From assembly GCA_002347405.1 (NCBI GenBank), contig DDXB01000028.1, forward strand, positions 1 to 60,874: a stretch of DNA of 60,874 nucleotides, given 5' to 3'. Both the position numbers and the translations under genes were made by a program. The DNA comes from Rhodocyclaceae bacterium UBA2271 (GTDB lineage: Bacteria > Pseudomonadota > Gammaproteobacteria > Burkholderiales > Rhodocyclaceae). Under the pieces are notes generated by a model. The model was not told where the DNA came from, ran no database searches, and saw only the letters and a list, made by a program, of their open reading frames with translations. Shown here piece after piece: positions 1 to 8,503 of this stretch. Position 1 is the first letter of the stretch. The number at the start of each line of letters is the position of its first letter.

Positions 1-815
1 ATTTCTCGAGGCAACTTCAGATTAACCTGCGTGAAGTCGGTCGGTCGGAAACGCAGGGTGACGCCAAACTCCGGCAGATGATAGGCCGGCATGGGCGCGT
101 CAGGCGGATGGAACAGGGTGGCCGACTCCGGCCCGCTCGGTTGCAGGTAGAGCGTCACCCCATGCCGGTCGGCAAATTCGCGCAGCAGTACTTCGTCATC
201 GCTTGAGAACGCTTCAAGATTGCGCAGCACCAGCACCGTCGGCATGTCGCCGGCAGCCAGCTCGATCTGTGGCACGCGGTCGGGAATTGACAAAGCCGCA
301 ATCAACTCGCGCATCTTCAGCAGCAGGTCGGAAATCGGCGCTGGCAGTACGGCGCAAGAATCCATCTCCGCCACATAACTGCGGCGTTTTTCATGGAAAC
401 CGACCAGTACGACACCCTTTTTCACGACCTTGCGCACCGTCAGCCGCGCGCGCCGGCGATAGCCCCAGGCAGGACCTACGATCGGCGACAAAATCGTTTC
501 TGGACGCAGTCGCGAGATATGCCAGAAGGCATCTTCCAGCACACGCTGCTTGGCAGCGACCTGAGCGGTCGCGTCCAGATGTTGCATGCTGCAGCCGCCG
601 CAGACCCCAAAATGCGGGCAACCCGGCGTCACGCGCAGACTGGACGACTTGAGTACCGCATCGACACTCGCACTTTCGAACTTCGGCTTGCGGCGGTAAG
701 TCGTGTAGGTGACCCGTTCGCCCGGCAACGCACCGTCGATGAAAATGGCCTTGCCGTCGACATGAGCGACGCCATGTCCTTCGTAGTCGAGCGATTCGAT
801 GGTGACTGGGTTCAT
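1..815 (-). CDS. rlmD: 23S rRNA (uracil-1939-C5)-methyltransferase RlmD, 3' part off the left edge
   Basis: Methylates U1939 of 23S rRNA using SAM. Reading from the ATG at 815 there are about 271 residues before the window ends. An N-terminal TRAM-like beta domain (about 1-60) is followed by the iron-sulfur cysteines C66, C72, C75 and C154, the RumA/RlmD [4Fe-4S] pattern. Near the edge comes FRPTDFTQVN, the start of the methyltransferase domain. The catalytic Cys and SAM motifs lie outside the window. It is the last gene of a minus-strand run dapA-bamC-MBL-rlmD, about 80 bp after the MBL gene. The paralogue RlmC/TrmA is less likely because of the TRAM domain and cluster. Confidence 0.9.
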   Translation of the reverse strand, partial: MNPVTIESLDYEGHGVAHVDGKAIFIDGALPGERVTYTTYRRKPKFESASVDAVLKSSSLRVTPGCPHFGVCGGCSMQHLDATAQVAAKQRVLEDAFWHISRLRPETILSPIVGPAWGYRRRARLTVRKVVKKGVVLVGFHEKRRSYVAEMDSCAVLPAPISDLLLKMRELIAALSIPDRVPQIELAAGDMPTVLVLRNLEAFSSDDEVLLREFADRHGVTLYLQPSGPESATLFHPPDAPMPAYHLPEFGVTLRFRPTDFTQVNLKLPRE

Positions 816-851
816 GGGGGCAAGCGGACTGGAAAGGGGCGCGATTATAAA

Positions 852-895
852 CGCCGCACCCCATGCGGGGCATTCCATCCCGACCATCTACGACT
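852..895. repeat. Partial copy of the 'CCCCATGC' palindromic repeat
   Basis: The gap between rlmD and the MBL gene holds a block containing CCCCATGCGGGGCATT, closely matching longer copies at 38644-38727 (inside earP) and 40558-40640 (after the CBS gene). This copy resembles the others for about 30 bases and then diverges. Confidence 0.5.
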
Positions 896-896
896 T

Positions 897-1661
897 TTAC
901 CGTAGCTCGCGCCAGTCGCAGCCGGTAGCCTGATCGGCAATGCCGATCCAGTCGGGAGTACAGCCCAGGCCGGCAGCAAGGGCTGCGCGGGCCAGGACAG
1001 GCGTATTGTTTTCCTCGGAGAGATGCGCAGCAACGACATGCTGCAGCCGCGCGCTGTCGAGCGTGCGCAACAGACCCGCCGCCGCGGTATTGTCGAGATG
1101 ACCGAAACCACCGGCGATGCGGCGCTTAAGTTGCGGTGGGTAACGGCCATTGGCGAGCATGGCGGCATCATGGTTGGCTTCGAGCACCAGCGCCGCGCAG
1201 TCGGCCAGCATGGCAACAATGTGTGGGGTAATCATGCCAGCGTCGGTAAGCAGGCCCAGACGGATTGCGCCGTCGGAGAACACAAACTGCGTCGGCTCCC
1301 GCGCGTCGTGCGGCACGGGATAGGGGTGGATCTCGAGGTCACCGATGGCGAATGCGGCGTGGCTGTCGAAACGCCGTACGGCAACTTCGGCAAGCTGCCG
1401 CGCTGCTGCCGCCGTGCCGTGACTGGCATGCACGGTCCAGCCGAAACGGGCGGCGCAACGCGCCACCCCGCCGACATGATCGGCATGCTCGTGGGTGACC
1501 AAAACGGCATCAACGGATGCCGGCTCGATTTCAAGCCGTTCCAGCCGACGTGCCATTTCACGCTGGCCGAATCCGCAATCGACCAGTACGCGGGTGTGTC
1601 CGGCCTCGACGAGCAGCGCGTTACCCTTGCTGCCGCTGCCCAGCGAGGCGAATCGGATCAC
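897..1661 (-). CDS. MBL-fold metallo-hydrolase (YycJ/WalJ-like)
   Basis: A 254-residue single-domain metallo-beta-lactamase-fold protein. The N-terminus MIRFASLGSGSKGNA is typical of the YycJ/WalJ branch, and THEHADHV (residues 56-63) supplies the metal-binding HxHxDH motif. Relatives are putative nucleases or phosphodiesterases; the substrate cannot be read from sequence. It begins 7 bp after the bamC stop on the same strand, so it is probably cotranscribed with dapA-bamC. No signal peptide is visible, so it should be cytoplasmic. Confidence 0.85.
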   Translation of the reverse strand: MIRFASLGSGSKGNALLVEAGHTRVLVDCGFGQREMARRLERLEIEPASVDAVLVTHEHADHVGGVARCAARFGWTVHASHGTAAAARQLAEVAVRRFDSHAAFAIGDLEIHPYPVPHDAREPTQFVFSDGAIRLGLLTDAGMITPHIVAMLADCAALVLEANHDAAMLANGRYPPQLKRRIAGGFGHLDNTAAAGLLRTLDSARLQHVVAAHLSEENNTPVLARAALAAGLGCTPDWIGIADQATGCDWRELR

Positions 1662-1668
1662 CCCCGGA

Positions 1669-2832
1669 TCACTTCAACTGTTCAAACAGCAGCCCGAGGA
1701 TTTTTCGCGCGGTTTCCGAGGTATCGACGCCGCCTTCGCGCGTCATGATGCGCACATTGCTGTCGCTGCCGGCGCTGACAACCTGGATGCGGTATTGCGC
1801 CTTCGGGTCGACATCGATCTTGTTGCTCTTCCAGAAAGCCAGCTTCGACAGCCAGCCCTTGTCGTCGCCCTTCCTGCGCAATTCGGCCTCGGGATCGACG
1901 TAGCGCACGAAATACAGCCCCTGCGTACGGTCGCGGTCCTCAACGGTAAAGCCGACGCGGTCAAGCGCCAGGCCGACACGCCGCCACGCCCGATCAAAGG
2001 GCTCCTGGACGGTCAGCGTCCCAGCACCATCGGCGGCGCGGGTCAGTTTGGCACGCTCCTGCTTCGGCTCGGCAGCCATCATCGTCTTGGCGCGGGATTC
2101 CTCGGCACCAAGGCGCACCATCAGTCGGCGCAGCATTTCGGCCTCGAGTTCGGGTTCGGCGGGGCGCGGCTGCCAGCGGGTCTGATCTTTGCCTTCGGTG
2201 ACATAAACCTCATACATGCCGCGGTGGCTGATGTAAATTTCGGTGGTACCGGTTTCGGCGCCCTTTTCGAGGCGGGTGCGGAACTTGTCGCGCTCAGCGG
2301 TCGAATACAAACTATCGATCACCTTGCCGAGTGTTGAGCGAATGATGTCCTGCGGTATTTTTGCCCGGTTCTCGGCCCAGTCCGTTTCCAGCACGCCGGC
2401 CTCGGGCAGCTCGATGTTGACGATGAAGCCGGCTTCCTGCCAGAACTCCTTGATCGACGGCCACAGGTTATCGGGTGTTCCGGACACCACCAGCCAGCGT
2501 TGCGAACCGGCGCGCTCGATACGCATCTTGTCGACACTGGGCAGCACGACGGAACTGGAAGATACAGCAGCCGTGGCACCACTCCGTTCGCCGGCGTAAG
2601 CCGAGTAAGTGGCGCTGCCCTTCGGGGTGACATCCGGCACGGCATAGCGTTCGTCGCGCGACGGCTGGGTCAGGTCGGGCGGCACTTCGAGCGAAGGCAG
2701 GCGTTGACTGCCCGCGGACTTGTATTCGATTTTTTTCGACTCAGGCAGAATGTTGCCGCTACAGGCAGTCAAGACCAGCAGGCTGGCGGCAAGCAAGGGC
2801 GTGGTACGCAGCATGGAAGATAGGATTTTCAT
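1669..2832 (-). CDS. bamC: Outer membrane assembly lipoprotein BamC
   Basis: A 387-residue lipoprotein of the BAM complex that inserts beta-barrel proteins into the outer membrane. The lipobox is LTAC with Cys24 as the lipidated residue. A flexible proline-rich region (about 25-100) precedes two helix-grip domains (about 115-230 and 260-385), as in the NlpB/DapX family. It directly follows dapA, the same order as in E. coli dapA-bamC. The two-domain length is normal. Confidence 0.9.
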   Translation of the reverse strand: MKILSSMLRTTPLLAASLLVLTACSGNILPESKKIEYKSAGSQRLPSLEVPPDLTQPSRDERYAVPDVTPKGSATYSAYAGERSGATAAVSSSSVVLPSVDKMRIERAGSQRWLVVSGTPDNLWPSIKEFWQEAGFIVNIELPEAGVLETDWAENRAKIPQDIIRSTLGKVIDSLYSTAERDKFRTRLEKGAETGTTEIYISHRGMYEVYVTEGKDQTRWQPRPAEPELEAEMLRRLMVRLGAEESRAKTMMAAEPKQERAKLTRAADGAGTLTVQEPFDRAWRRVGLALDRVGFTVEDRDRTQGLYFVRYVDPEAELRRKGDDKGWLSKLAFWKSNKIDVDPKAQYRIQVVSAGSDSNVRIMTREGGVDTSETARKILGLLFEQLK

Positions 2833-2847
2833 GGATTCGAATGTGAA

Positions 2848-3726
2848 TTAGGCAGAAATGCCAGCATCGCGCATGGCGGAACGCACGCGCTCGTGACAGT
2901 CGGCGGAAAGTTGGGTCAGCGGCAACCGCAGGGTGTTCTGTATCAGGCCCATGCAGGAGCAGGCCCACTTGACGGGGATCGGATTGGCTTCGCAGAACAG
3001 TTGCTTGTGCAGGCCGATCAGGCGGGCATTGATCTCGCGGGCGGCCTTGACGTCGGCGGCGAGACCGAAGGCCACCATGGCATGCATCAACTTGGGCGCC
3101 ACGTTGGCCGTCACGGAAATCACACCGTGGCCACCCAGCAGCACCATGGCCAGCCCGGTGGGATCGTCACCGCTATAAATGGCAAACCCGGGGGGCGCAC
3201 GCTTGATGAGGTCGGCACCACGCTCGAGGTTGCCGGTGGCGTCCTTGATACCGACAATACCGGGCACCTGGGCCAGCCGCAGGGTCGTGTCGTTGGCCAG
3301 ATCGGCCACCGTTCGTCCCGGCACGTTGTAGAGAATCATCGGCAGTTCAACCGCCTCGGCGATGGTCTTGAAGTGTAGATAGAGCCCTTCCTGCGTCGGC
3401 TTGTTGTAGTAGGGCACAACCGACAGGTGGGCGCTGGCGCCCGCGGCCTTGGCGCACCGGGCAAGGTCAATCGCCTCGCTGGTCGAGTTAGCGCCGGTAC
3501 CGGCAATCACCGGGATGCGGCCGGCGACGTGTTCGACGGTTACGCGAATCAATTCGCAGTGTTCATCCATGTCGACGGTGGGGGACTCGCCGGTCGTGCC
3601 AACGACAACGACTGCGTCAGAACCTTCGATGATGTGCCAGTCGAGCAGCCGGCGCAGGGCCGGCAGGTCGAGCGAGCCATCCACATTCATGGGGGTAACG
3701 ATGGCGGGAATGGAGCCTTGGATCAT
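2848..3726 (-). CDS. dapA: 4-hydroxy-tetrahydrodipicolinate synthase
   Basis: First committed step of lysine/diaminopimelate synthesis: condenses pyruvate and aspartate semialdehyde. An ATG twelve bases upstream (3738) is also in frame, but starting at 3726 puts the Schiff-base lysine at K161 (GIKDATGN), the catalytic tyrosine at Y133 (LYNVPGR) and the threonine pair at 44-45, the same numbering as the E. coli enzyme, so I prefer this start (292 residues). It heads the minus-strand dapA-bamC-MBL-rlmD run. LysC, which supplies the pathway, is encoded separately at 15490-16731. Confidence 0.95.
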   Translation of the reverse strand: MIQGSIPAIVTPMNVDGSLDLPALRRLLDWHIIEGSDAVVVVGTTGESPTVDMDEHCELIRVTVEHVAGRIPVIAGTGANSTSEAIDLARCAKAAGASAHLSVVPYYNKPTQEGLYLHFKTIAEAVELPMILYNVPGRTVADLANDTTLRLAQVPGIVGIKDATGNLERGADLIKRAPPGFAIYSGDDPTGLAMVLLGGHGVISVTANVAPKLMHAMVAFGLAADVKAAREINARLIGLHKQLFCEANPIPVKWACSCMGLIQNTLRLPLTQLSADCHERVRSAMRDAGISA

Positions 3727-3811
3727 GGTTAAGCTCATTTCGGAAAACGGAAAAAATTGATTTTACCGGATAAGCCCTTCAAGGCCGACCGAGAGGAATT
3801 CAAACTGGAGA

Positions 3812-4735
3812 CTATAGTTCGGCCAGGGCCTTGATGTGCGCCGCCACACTGCGCGCCAGCGCCGACAGGGCATACCCGCCTTCAAGCATGGACACGATGC
3901 GTCCCTCGGCAGTCTCCTTCGCCACCTGCACCAACTGTTCGGTCACCCAGGCATAATCGGATTCGAGCAAGCCCAGCGAGGCCATGTCGTCTTCGTAGTG
4001 GGCATCGAAACCGGCGGAAATGTAAATCATCTGTGGCGCAAACTCGCGCAGGCGCGGCAGCCAGATATCCGTGACCACCTCGCGAAAGCGGTCGCCGCGG
4101 GTGCGAGCCGGCAGCGGCACATTGCACATGTTGGGCGCCGGATCTTCAGTGCCGCGATAAGGGTAGAACGGATGCTGGAAAGCACCCACCATCAGGATGC
4201 GCTCATCATTGGAGAAGATTTCTTCGGTGCCATTGCCATGGTGAACGTCGAAGTCGACAATTGCCACGCGCTGCAAACCCCAGGCTTCGACGCCATGCCG
4301 CACGGCAACGGCGATGTTATTGAAGAAACAGAATCCCATCGATTTGGCACGCTCGGCATGATGGCCGGGCGGCCGCACCGAGCAGAAGGCGCTGGGAGCT
4401 TCCTTGCGCATCACCAGGTCGGTGGCCAACACTCCCGAACCAGCAGCCCGCAGAGCCGCCTGCAGCGTTCCCGGGTTCATCGCCGTATCGGGATCGAGGT
4501 GACGGATGCCATGTTCGGGAAGGCTGGCCTGAATATAGTCGAGATAACTTTGCGGATGCACGCGCAGCAGTTGCTCGGCGTCGGCCCGCGGCGCGTCGTG
4601 ATAGGACAAATATATATCCAGGCCAGCAGCGATCAAACGATCATGGATGGCACTCAGCCGGTCCGGGCATTCGGGGTGATGTGCACCCATGTCATGCAAC
4701 AGGCAATCGCGGTGGGTAATGAAAGCAACAGTCAT
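3812..4735 (-). CDS. Histone deacetylase family protein (class II-like amidohydrolase)
   Basis: A 307-residue arginase/deacetylase-fold enzyme that would hydrolyse an acetyl-amide bond; bacterial members act on acetylpolyamines, acetylated proteins or unknown amides. Visible are RPPGHHAE with the His pair 125-126, and DFDVHHGNGTE (161-171) with the Zn-binding Asp and His. I chose MTVAFITHRDCLLHDMG because family proteins begin just here; an upstream ATG at 4786 would add 17 unlike residues. It is divergent from the MoxR gene with about 80 bp between the starts, so the two may share a control region. Substrate is unknown. Confidence 0.85.
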   Translation of the reverse strand: MTVAFITHRDCLLHDMGAHHPECPDRLSAIHDRLIAAGLDIYLSYHDAPRADAEQLLRVHPQSYLDYIQASLPEHGIRHLDPDTAMNPGTLQAALRAAGSGVLATDLVMRKEAPSAFCSVRPPGHHAERAKSMGFCFFNNIAVAVRHGVEAWGLQRVAIVDFDVHHGNGTEEIFSNDERILMVGAFQHPFYPYRGTEDPAPNMCNVPLPARTRGDRFREVVTDIWLPRLREFAPQMIYISAGFDAHYEDDMASLGLLESDYAWVTEQLVQVAKETAEGRIVSMLEGGYALSALARSVAAHIKALAEL

Positions 4736-4813
4736 GGCGTCACGAAGTGATTTTGGAGCTTCGCATACAATGGCAGAAAGCAGCATTATGACCTGTTCGA
4801 GAAAATATTTCTC

Positions 4814-5740
4814 ATGACTCCAATACCAAGCGCCACCGCCCTCTCAGCCGTGCTGACTGCCGCGTCAACCATCATCCTTGGCAAGGAGCATCAGTTGCGC
4901 CTGGCCTTGTCCTGCCTGCTGGCGCGCGGACATTTGTTGATCGAGGACATGCCGGGCGTCGGCAAGACCACGCTGGCACACACGCTGGCGCGCCTGCTCG
5001 GACTCGATGTCCAGCGCATCCAGTTCACCAGCGACATGCTGCCGGCCGACGTTCTCGGCATCTCCGTGTTCGACAGCAAATCCGGCAACTTCCGCTTTCA
5101 TCCCGGCCCCATCTTCACCCAAGTAGTACTGGCTGACGAAATCAACCGTGCCACCCCCAAGGCGCAAAGCGCCCTGCTGGAAGCAATGGAAGAACGCCAG
5201 GTGACGGTCGAAGGGGCAACCCGGCACTTGCCACAACCATTCTTCGTGATCGCCACACAAAACCCCGCGCACCAGATCGGCACTTTCCCGCTGCCCGAAT
5301 CACAACTGGATCGTTTTTTGATGCGCATTGAGCTCGGCTATCCGGACCGCGCGGCCGAACGCGCCCTGCTTGAAGGGCGCGACCGCCGCAGCCTGCTGGC
5401 CGAAACTCGGCCACAACTGTCGCCCGAGGTACTACTGGCAGAGCAGGCTCGCGCCGCCGCGCTCCATGTCGCCGCGCCCCTCTTCGATTACGTGCAGGCA
5501 TTGATCGCCTACACCCGCAATGCGCCGGAATGGAAAACCGGCCTGTCACCCCGTGCCGGACTTGGCCTCATCGCCGCCTCGCGCGCCTGGGCGCTCCTCG
5601 CCGGCCGCAGCCACGTCCTGCCGGAAGACGTCCAGGCCGTGCTGCCTGCAGTCGCCGTGCATCGCCTGCCGGCTGCCGGAGATGCACGCAGTGCGACTGA
5701 AATCGCCCAGGCATTGATTGAAGCCGTCCCTTTGCCTTGA
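4814..5740 (+). CDS. MoxR-family AAA+ ATPase
   Basis: A 308-residue AAA+ chaperone-like ATPase. Walker A is MPGVGKTT (about 46-53) and Walker B is VVLADEINRA (104-113), followed by a C-terminal lid domain. MoxR proteins usually work with a VWA/DUF58 protein encoded next door, and in betaproteobacteria often with a transglutaminase. Here no such partner follows: the next gene is on the opposite strand. It is therefore an orphan in this window, and its client cannot be inferred. Confidence 0.88.
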   Translation: MTPIPSATALSAVLTAASTIILGKEHQLRLALSCLLARGHLLIEDMPGVGKTTLAHTLARLLGLDVQRIQFTSDMLPADVLGISVFDSKSGNFRFHPGPIFTQVVLADEINRATPKAQSALLEAMEERQVTVEGATRHLPQPFFVIATQNPAHQIGTFPLPESQLDRFLMRIELGYPDRAAERALLEGRDRRSLLAETRPQLSPEVLLAEQARAAALHVAAPLFDYVQALIAYTRNAPEWKTGLSPRAGLGLIAASRAWALLAGRSHVLPEDVQAVLPAVAVHRLPAAGDARSATEIAQALIEAVPLP

Positions 5741-5829
5741 GCAACGTCAACATGGGAAAAGGCCCGCCACCTCCCGAACGCTGAAGCGAACGAGAAATGG
5801 CGAGCCCTGGCAAACCGACTACGGCAGAG

Positions 5830-6381
5830 TTACTTCAACGTCAGCACAAACTGCACCAGCGTCTTCATGTCCGCGTCCTTGACGGTGGCATTCGGCGGCA
5901 TCGGGATAGGACCCCAGACGTCCTTGCTGCCTTTCTTGACCGACAGCAGCAGCTTTTCTTCCGCACCCGCAACCCCGGCGTATTTCTTGCCGACCTCTTT
6001 CCAGGCCGGGCCGACCAGTTTCTTATTGAGGTCGTGGCAAGCCAGGCAGCCGTTTTTCTTGGCGAGGGCGAGGGCCGTTGCGGTGCCAATCCACTTGCGG
6101 TCACTTGTCCGCAACGCCATGCGCAATTCATCCAGAGCTGACGCATCCGCCAGATAGAGCATCTCGGCCGCCAGTTGGTCAAAAAAGAGCCCAACCCCGT
6201 GCGCCCGCACCGATATCTCCTGCTGCAGATTGCGCAAAGTCTGGGTCCGCAGCGTATCGAGCACCACGTAAATGCCGATCAGGCCGCTCAATGCAGCAGT
6301 GGGAATGATCGCCACCAAAAGAAAAGCGAAGTAAATGCGCCGCGCCTGGCCACGCGAAGGACTCGCAGTCTTGATGGCCAA
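5830..6381 (-). CDS. Membrane-anchored c-type cytochrome with sensor-like N-terminus
   Basis: A 183-residue protein in two parts. Residues 1-95 have a basic N-terminus, one transmembrane segment (about 17-42) and a helical periplasmic stretch resembling the beginning of a sensor kinase or chemoreceptor. Residues about 98-183 look like a complete small cytochrome c of the c551 type: heme motif CLACH at 112-116, VGPAW after it, and IPMPP with M161 as likely sixth ligand. Cytochromes of this class normally follow a cleaved signal peptide, so this is either a true membrane-tethered electron carrier/heme sensor or a fusion left by a deletion. It is flanked by moxR and a YaiI gene, with no respiratory partner. 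Confidence 0.75.
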   Translation of the reverse strand: MAIKTASPSRGQARRIYFAFLLVAIIPTAALSGLIGIYVVLDTLRTQTLRNLQQEISVRAHGVGLFFDQLAAEMLYLADASALDELRMALRTSDRKWIGTATALALAKKNGCLACHDLNKKLVGPAWKEVGKKYAGVAGAEEKLLLSVKKGSKDVWGPIPMPPNATVKDADMKTLVQFVLTLK

Positions 6382-6527
6382 GAAGTCCTTTTAAACTTCT
6401 CGAAGATGTTTGTCGCGGATGGGTAAGCGCGGTCCATCGAGATACGCTGCGCAGTTCATTGGGAATCGCTGCAAACGAATGAATTCAGGTGAGGTGTATT
6501 GTAGGGCCCCGCAAGAAAAGCCTCACC

Positions 6528-6980
6528 ATGAAAATATTAGTCGATGCCGATGCCTGTCCTGCGGCCATCAAGGACATCCTCTACCGCGCCGCAAACCGGG
6601 CGCAGTTGCCATTGACGCTGATCGCCAATCAGATGTTGCGCGTGCCGCCTTCGCCATGGATCCGCGCGTTGCAGGTGCAATCGGGATTCGACGTCGCCGA
6701 CCAGCGCATCGTCCAGGATGCAGTCGCCGGCGATCTGGTAATCACCGCCGATATCCCACTCGCCGCGCAAGTGATAGCCAAGGGTGCTCAGGTACTCGAT
6801 CCGCGTGGCGAACTGCTTGATGCGGGCAACATTCAGGAACGGCTGACGATGCGCAACTTCATGGAGGGACTGCGCAGCGGCGGTATCGACACCGGTGGGC
6901 CGGCAGCCTTTTCCGCCGCCGACCGGCAGGCATTTGCTAACCAGCTCGACGGACTGCTGGCCAGACGGACCCAGCCATAA
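6528..6980 (+). CDS. YaiI/YqxD family protein (DUF188)
   Basis: A 150-residue protein with the family signature MKILVDADACP at the start and a PIN-like fold expected from the DUF188 family. Conserved acidic residues near the N-terminus and VITADIPLA in the middle fit a possible nuclease-like site, but no activity is established for the family. The ATG at 6528 fits the conserved N-terminus; an upstream in-frame GTG (6489) adds 13 unlike residues. It converges on dbpA with an 11-bp gap. Confidence 0.85.
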   Translation: MKILVDADACPAAIKDILYRAANRAQLPLTLIANQMLRVPPSPWIRALQVQSGFDVADQRIVQDAVAGDLVITADIPLAAQVIAKGAQVLDPRGELLDAGNIQERLTMRNFMEGLRSGGIDTGGPAAFSAADRQAFANQLDGLLARRTQP

Positions 6981-6991
6981 CTAATGATTTG

Positions 6992-8380
6992 CTACGCCGC
7001 TTTCAACAGGTTCATGCGGAAATTGCGGCCTTTGATGCCGGCTTCAGCTAGGCACGCCAGTGCTCGCGCAGCGGCATGTCGATCCAGCGCGACGAAGCAA
7101 ATATCGTCGAAAACATCGATGCGGCCAACCTGTTCCTTGCTCAATCCGGCGACGCCGGTCAATGCGCCGAGCAGGTCGCCCGGACGCAGCTTGTCCTTGC
7201 GGCCGCCAAGGATGCGCAAGGTCAGCATCGGCGCCTGCAACATCCCGTCCGCGGCCGGCTGGAGTTCGGCGAGGGGAAACCAGCGCACCGGACCGCCCTG
7301 CCAGGCTTCGATCAGCTTGACCCATTTGCGCTCGCTCGGCGCACATAAACTCAACGCCAGTCCGGTTTTGTCGCCACGTCCGGTGCGGCCGATCCGGTGG
7401 GTATGCACCTCGGTATCCTTGGCGACATCGACGTTGATGACCGCGTCCACAGTCCGGATATCGAGTCCGCGCGCGGCGACATCGGTCGCCACCAGCACCG
7501 TGCAACTGCGGTTGGCAAATTGCACCAGCAGTTCATCGCGATCCTTCTGCTCCAGTTCGCCGTGCAACGCGAGCGCCGAAAAACCCTGCGCGCAGAGTTC
7601 GGCGGCCAGTTCGCGGCAGTGGATGCGGGTATTGCAGAAGGCCAGTGTCGAATCCGGCCGAAAATGGGCAAGCAGTTGCGCCGCGGCGCTGTTGCGCCGC
7701 TCGTGCGCGACTTCGTAGAAGCGCTGCTCGACACGGGGGGCATCCTGCGCGGCATCAACTTTGAGCTCCGCCGGTCGATTGAGAAAAGCCGCGCTGGCCA
7801 TCTTCATGTCATCCGGATAGGTGGCCGAGAACAGCAGCGTCTGGCGCTCGCGCGGGCAGGCGTTGACGATGCCCTTGATCTCGTCGAAAAAGCCCATGCC
7901 AACCATCCGGTCGCCTTCGTCAAGGACCAGGGTACGGACACGGGAAAGGTCGATGCTGGCACGGCTCATGTGGTCCTGGATCCGCCCGGGCGTGCCGACG
8001 ACAACATGCGCGCCATGTTCGAGCGAGGCGATTTGCGGCCCCATCGGCGCGCCACCGCAAAGCGTCAGCACCTTGATGTTTGCGGCGAAGCGGGCCACGC
8101 GCCGCAACTCCTTGGCAACCTGATCGGCCAATTCGCGCGTCGGGCAGAGCACCAGTGCCTGGGTGCTGAAATCGGCAGGGTCAAGTCGGTGCAGAATGCC
8201 GATGGCGAAAGCCAAGGTCTTGCCGCTGCCGGTGTTGGCCTGGGCAATCAGGTCGCGCCGTTGCAGGATCAGCGGCAGACTCTGCGCCTGGATCGCCGTC
8301 ATGCTGTGGTAGCCGAGGCGCTCAAGGTTGCGCAGGAATACCGGTGTCAGCGGCAGGGTTGAAAATTCTCGCTTAGTCAC
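6992..8380 (-). CDS. dbpA: ATP-dependent RNA helicase DbpA (DEGD variant)
   Basis: A 462-residue DEAD-box helicase acting on 23S rRNA helix 92 in ribosome assembly. Visible motifs: Q-motif region near 26-33, ANTGSGKT (48-55), PTRELADQ (80-87), TPGRI (130-134), SAT, ATDVAARGLDI and HRIGRTGRG, then a C-terminal RNA-binding domain (about 385-462) typical of DbpA. Motif II reads DEGD (154-157) rather than DEAD, an Ala-to-Gly change visible in the codons GAC GAA GGC GAC. Length matches E. coli DbpA (457). No partner genes are adjacent. Confidence 0.92.
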   Translation of the reverse strand: MTKREFSTLPLTPVFLRNLERLGYHSMTAIQAQSLPLILQRRDLIAQANTGSGKTLAFAIGILHRLDPADFSTQALVLCPTRELADQVAKELRRVARFAANIKVLTLCGGAPMGPQIASLEHGAHVVVGTPGRIQDHMSRASIDLSRVRTLVLDEGDRMVGMGFFDEIKGIVNACPRERQTLLFSATYPDDMKMASAAFLNRPAELKVDAAQDAPRVEQRFYEVAHERRNSAAAQLLAHFRPDSTLAFCNTRIHCRELAAELCAQGFSALALHGELEQKDRDELLVQFANRSCTVLVATDVAARGLDIRTVDAVINVDVAKDTEVHTHRIGRTGRGDKTGLALSLCAPSERKWVKLIEAWQGGPVRWFPLAELQPAADGMLQAPMLTLRILGGRKDKLRPGDLLGALTGVAGLSKEQVGRIDVFDDICFVALDRHAAARALACLAEAGIKGRNFRMNLLKAA

Positions 8381-8503
8381 TCAAATATACGATAGTAGAA
8401 AAGCAAATCCGGCGATAGCGGAAGTGCCAGCGAAGCAGCATAGCTGTTGTTTCGCCTGGAAGGGCGCGGAGTCTAGCAGAGGCGCCACCACCAAGGAGAG
8501 AAA

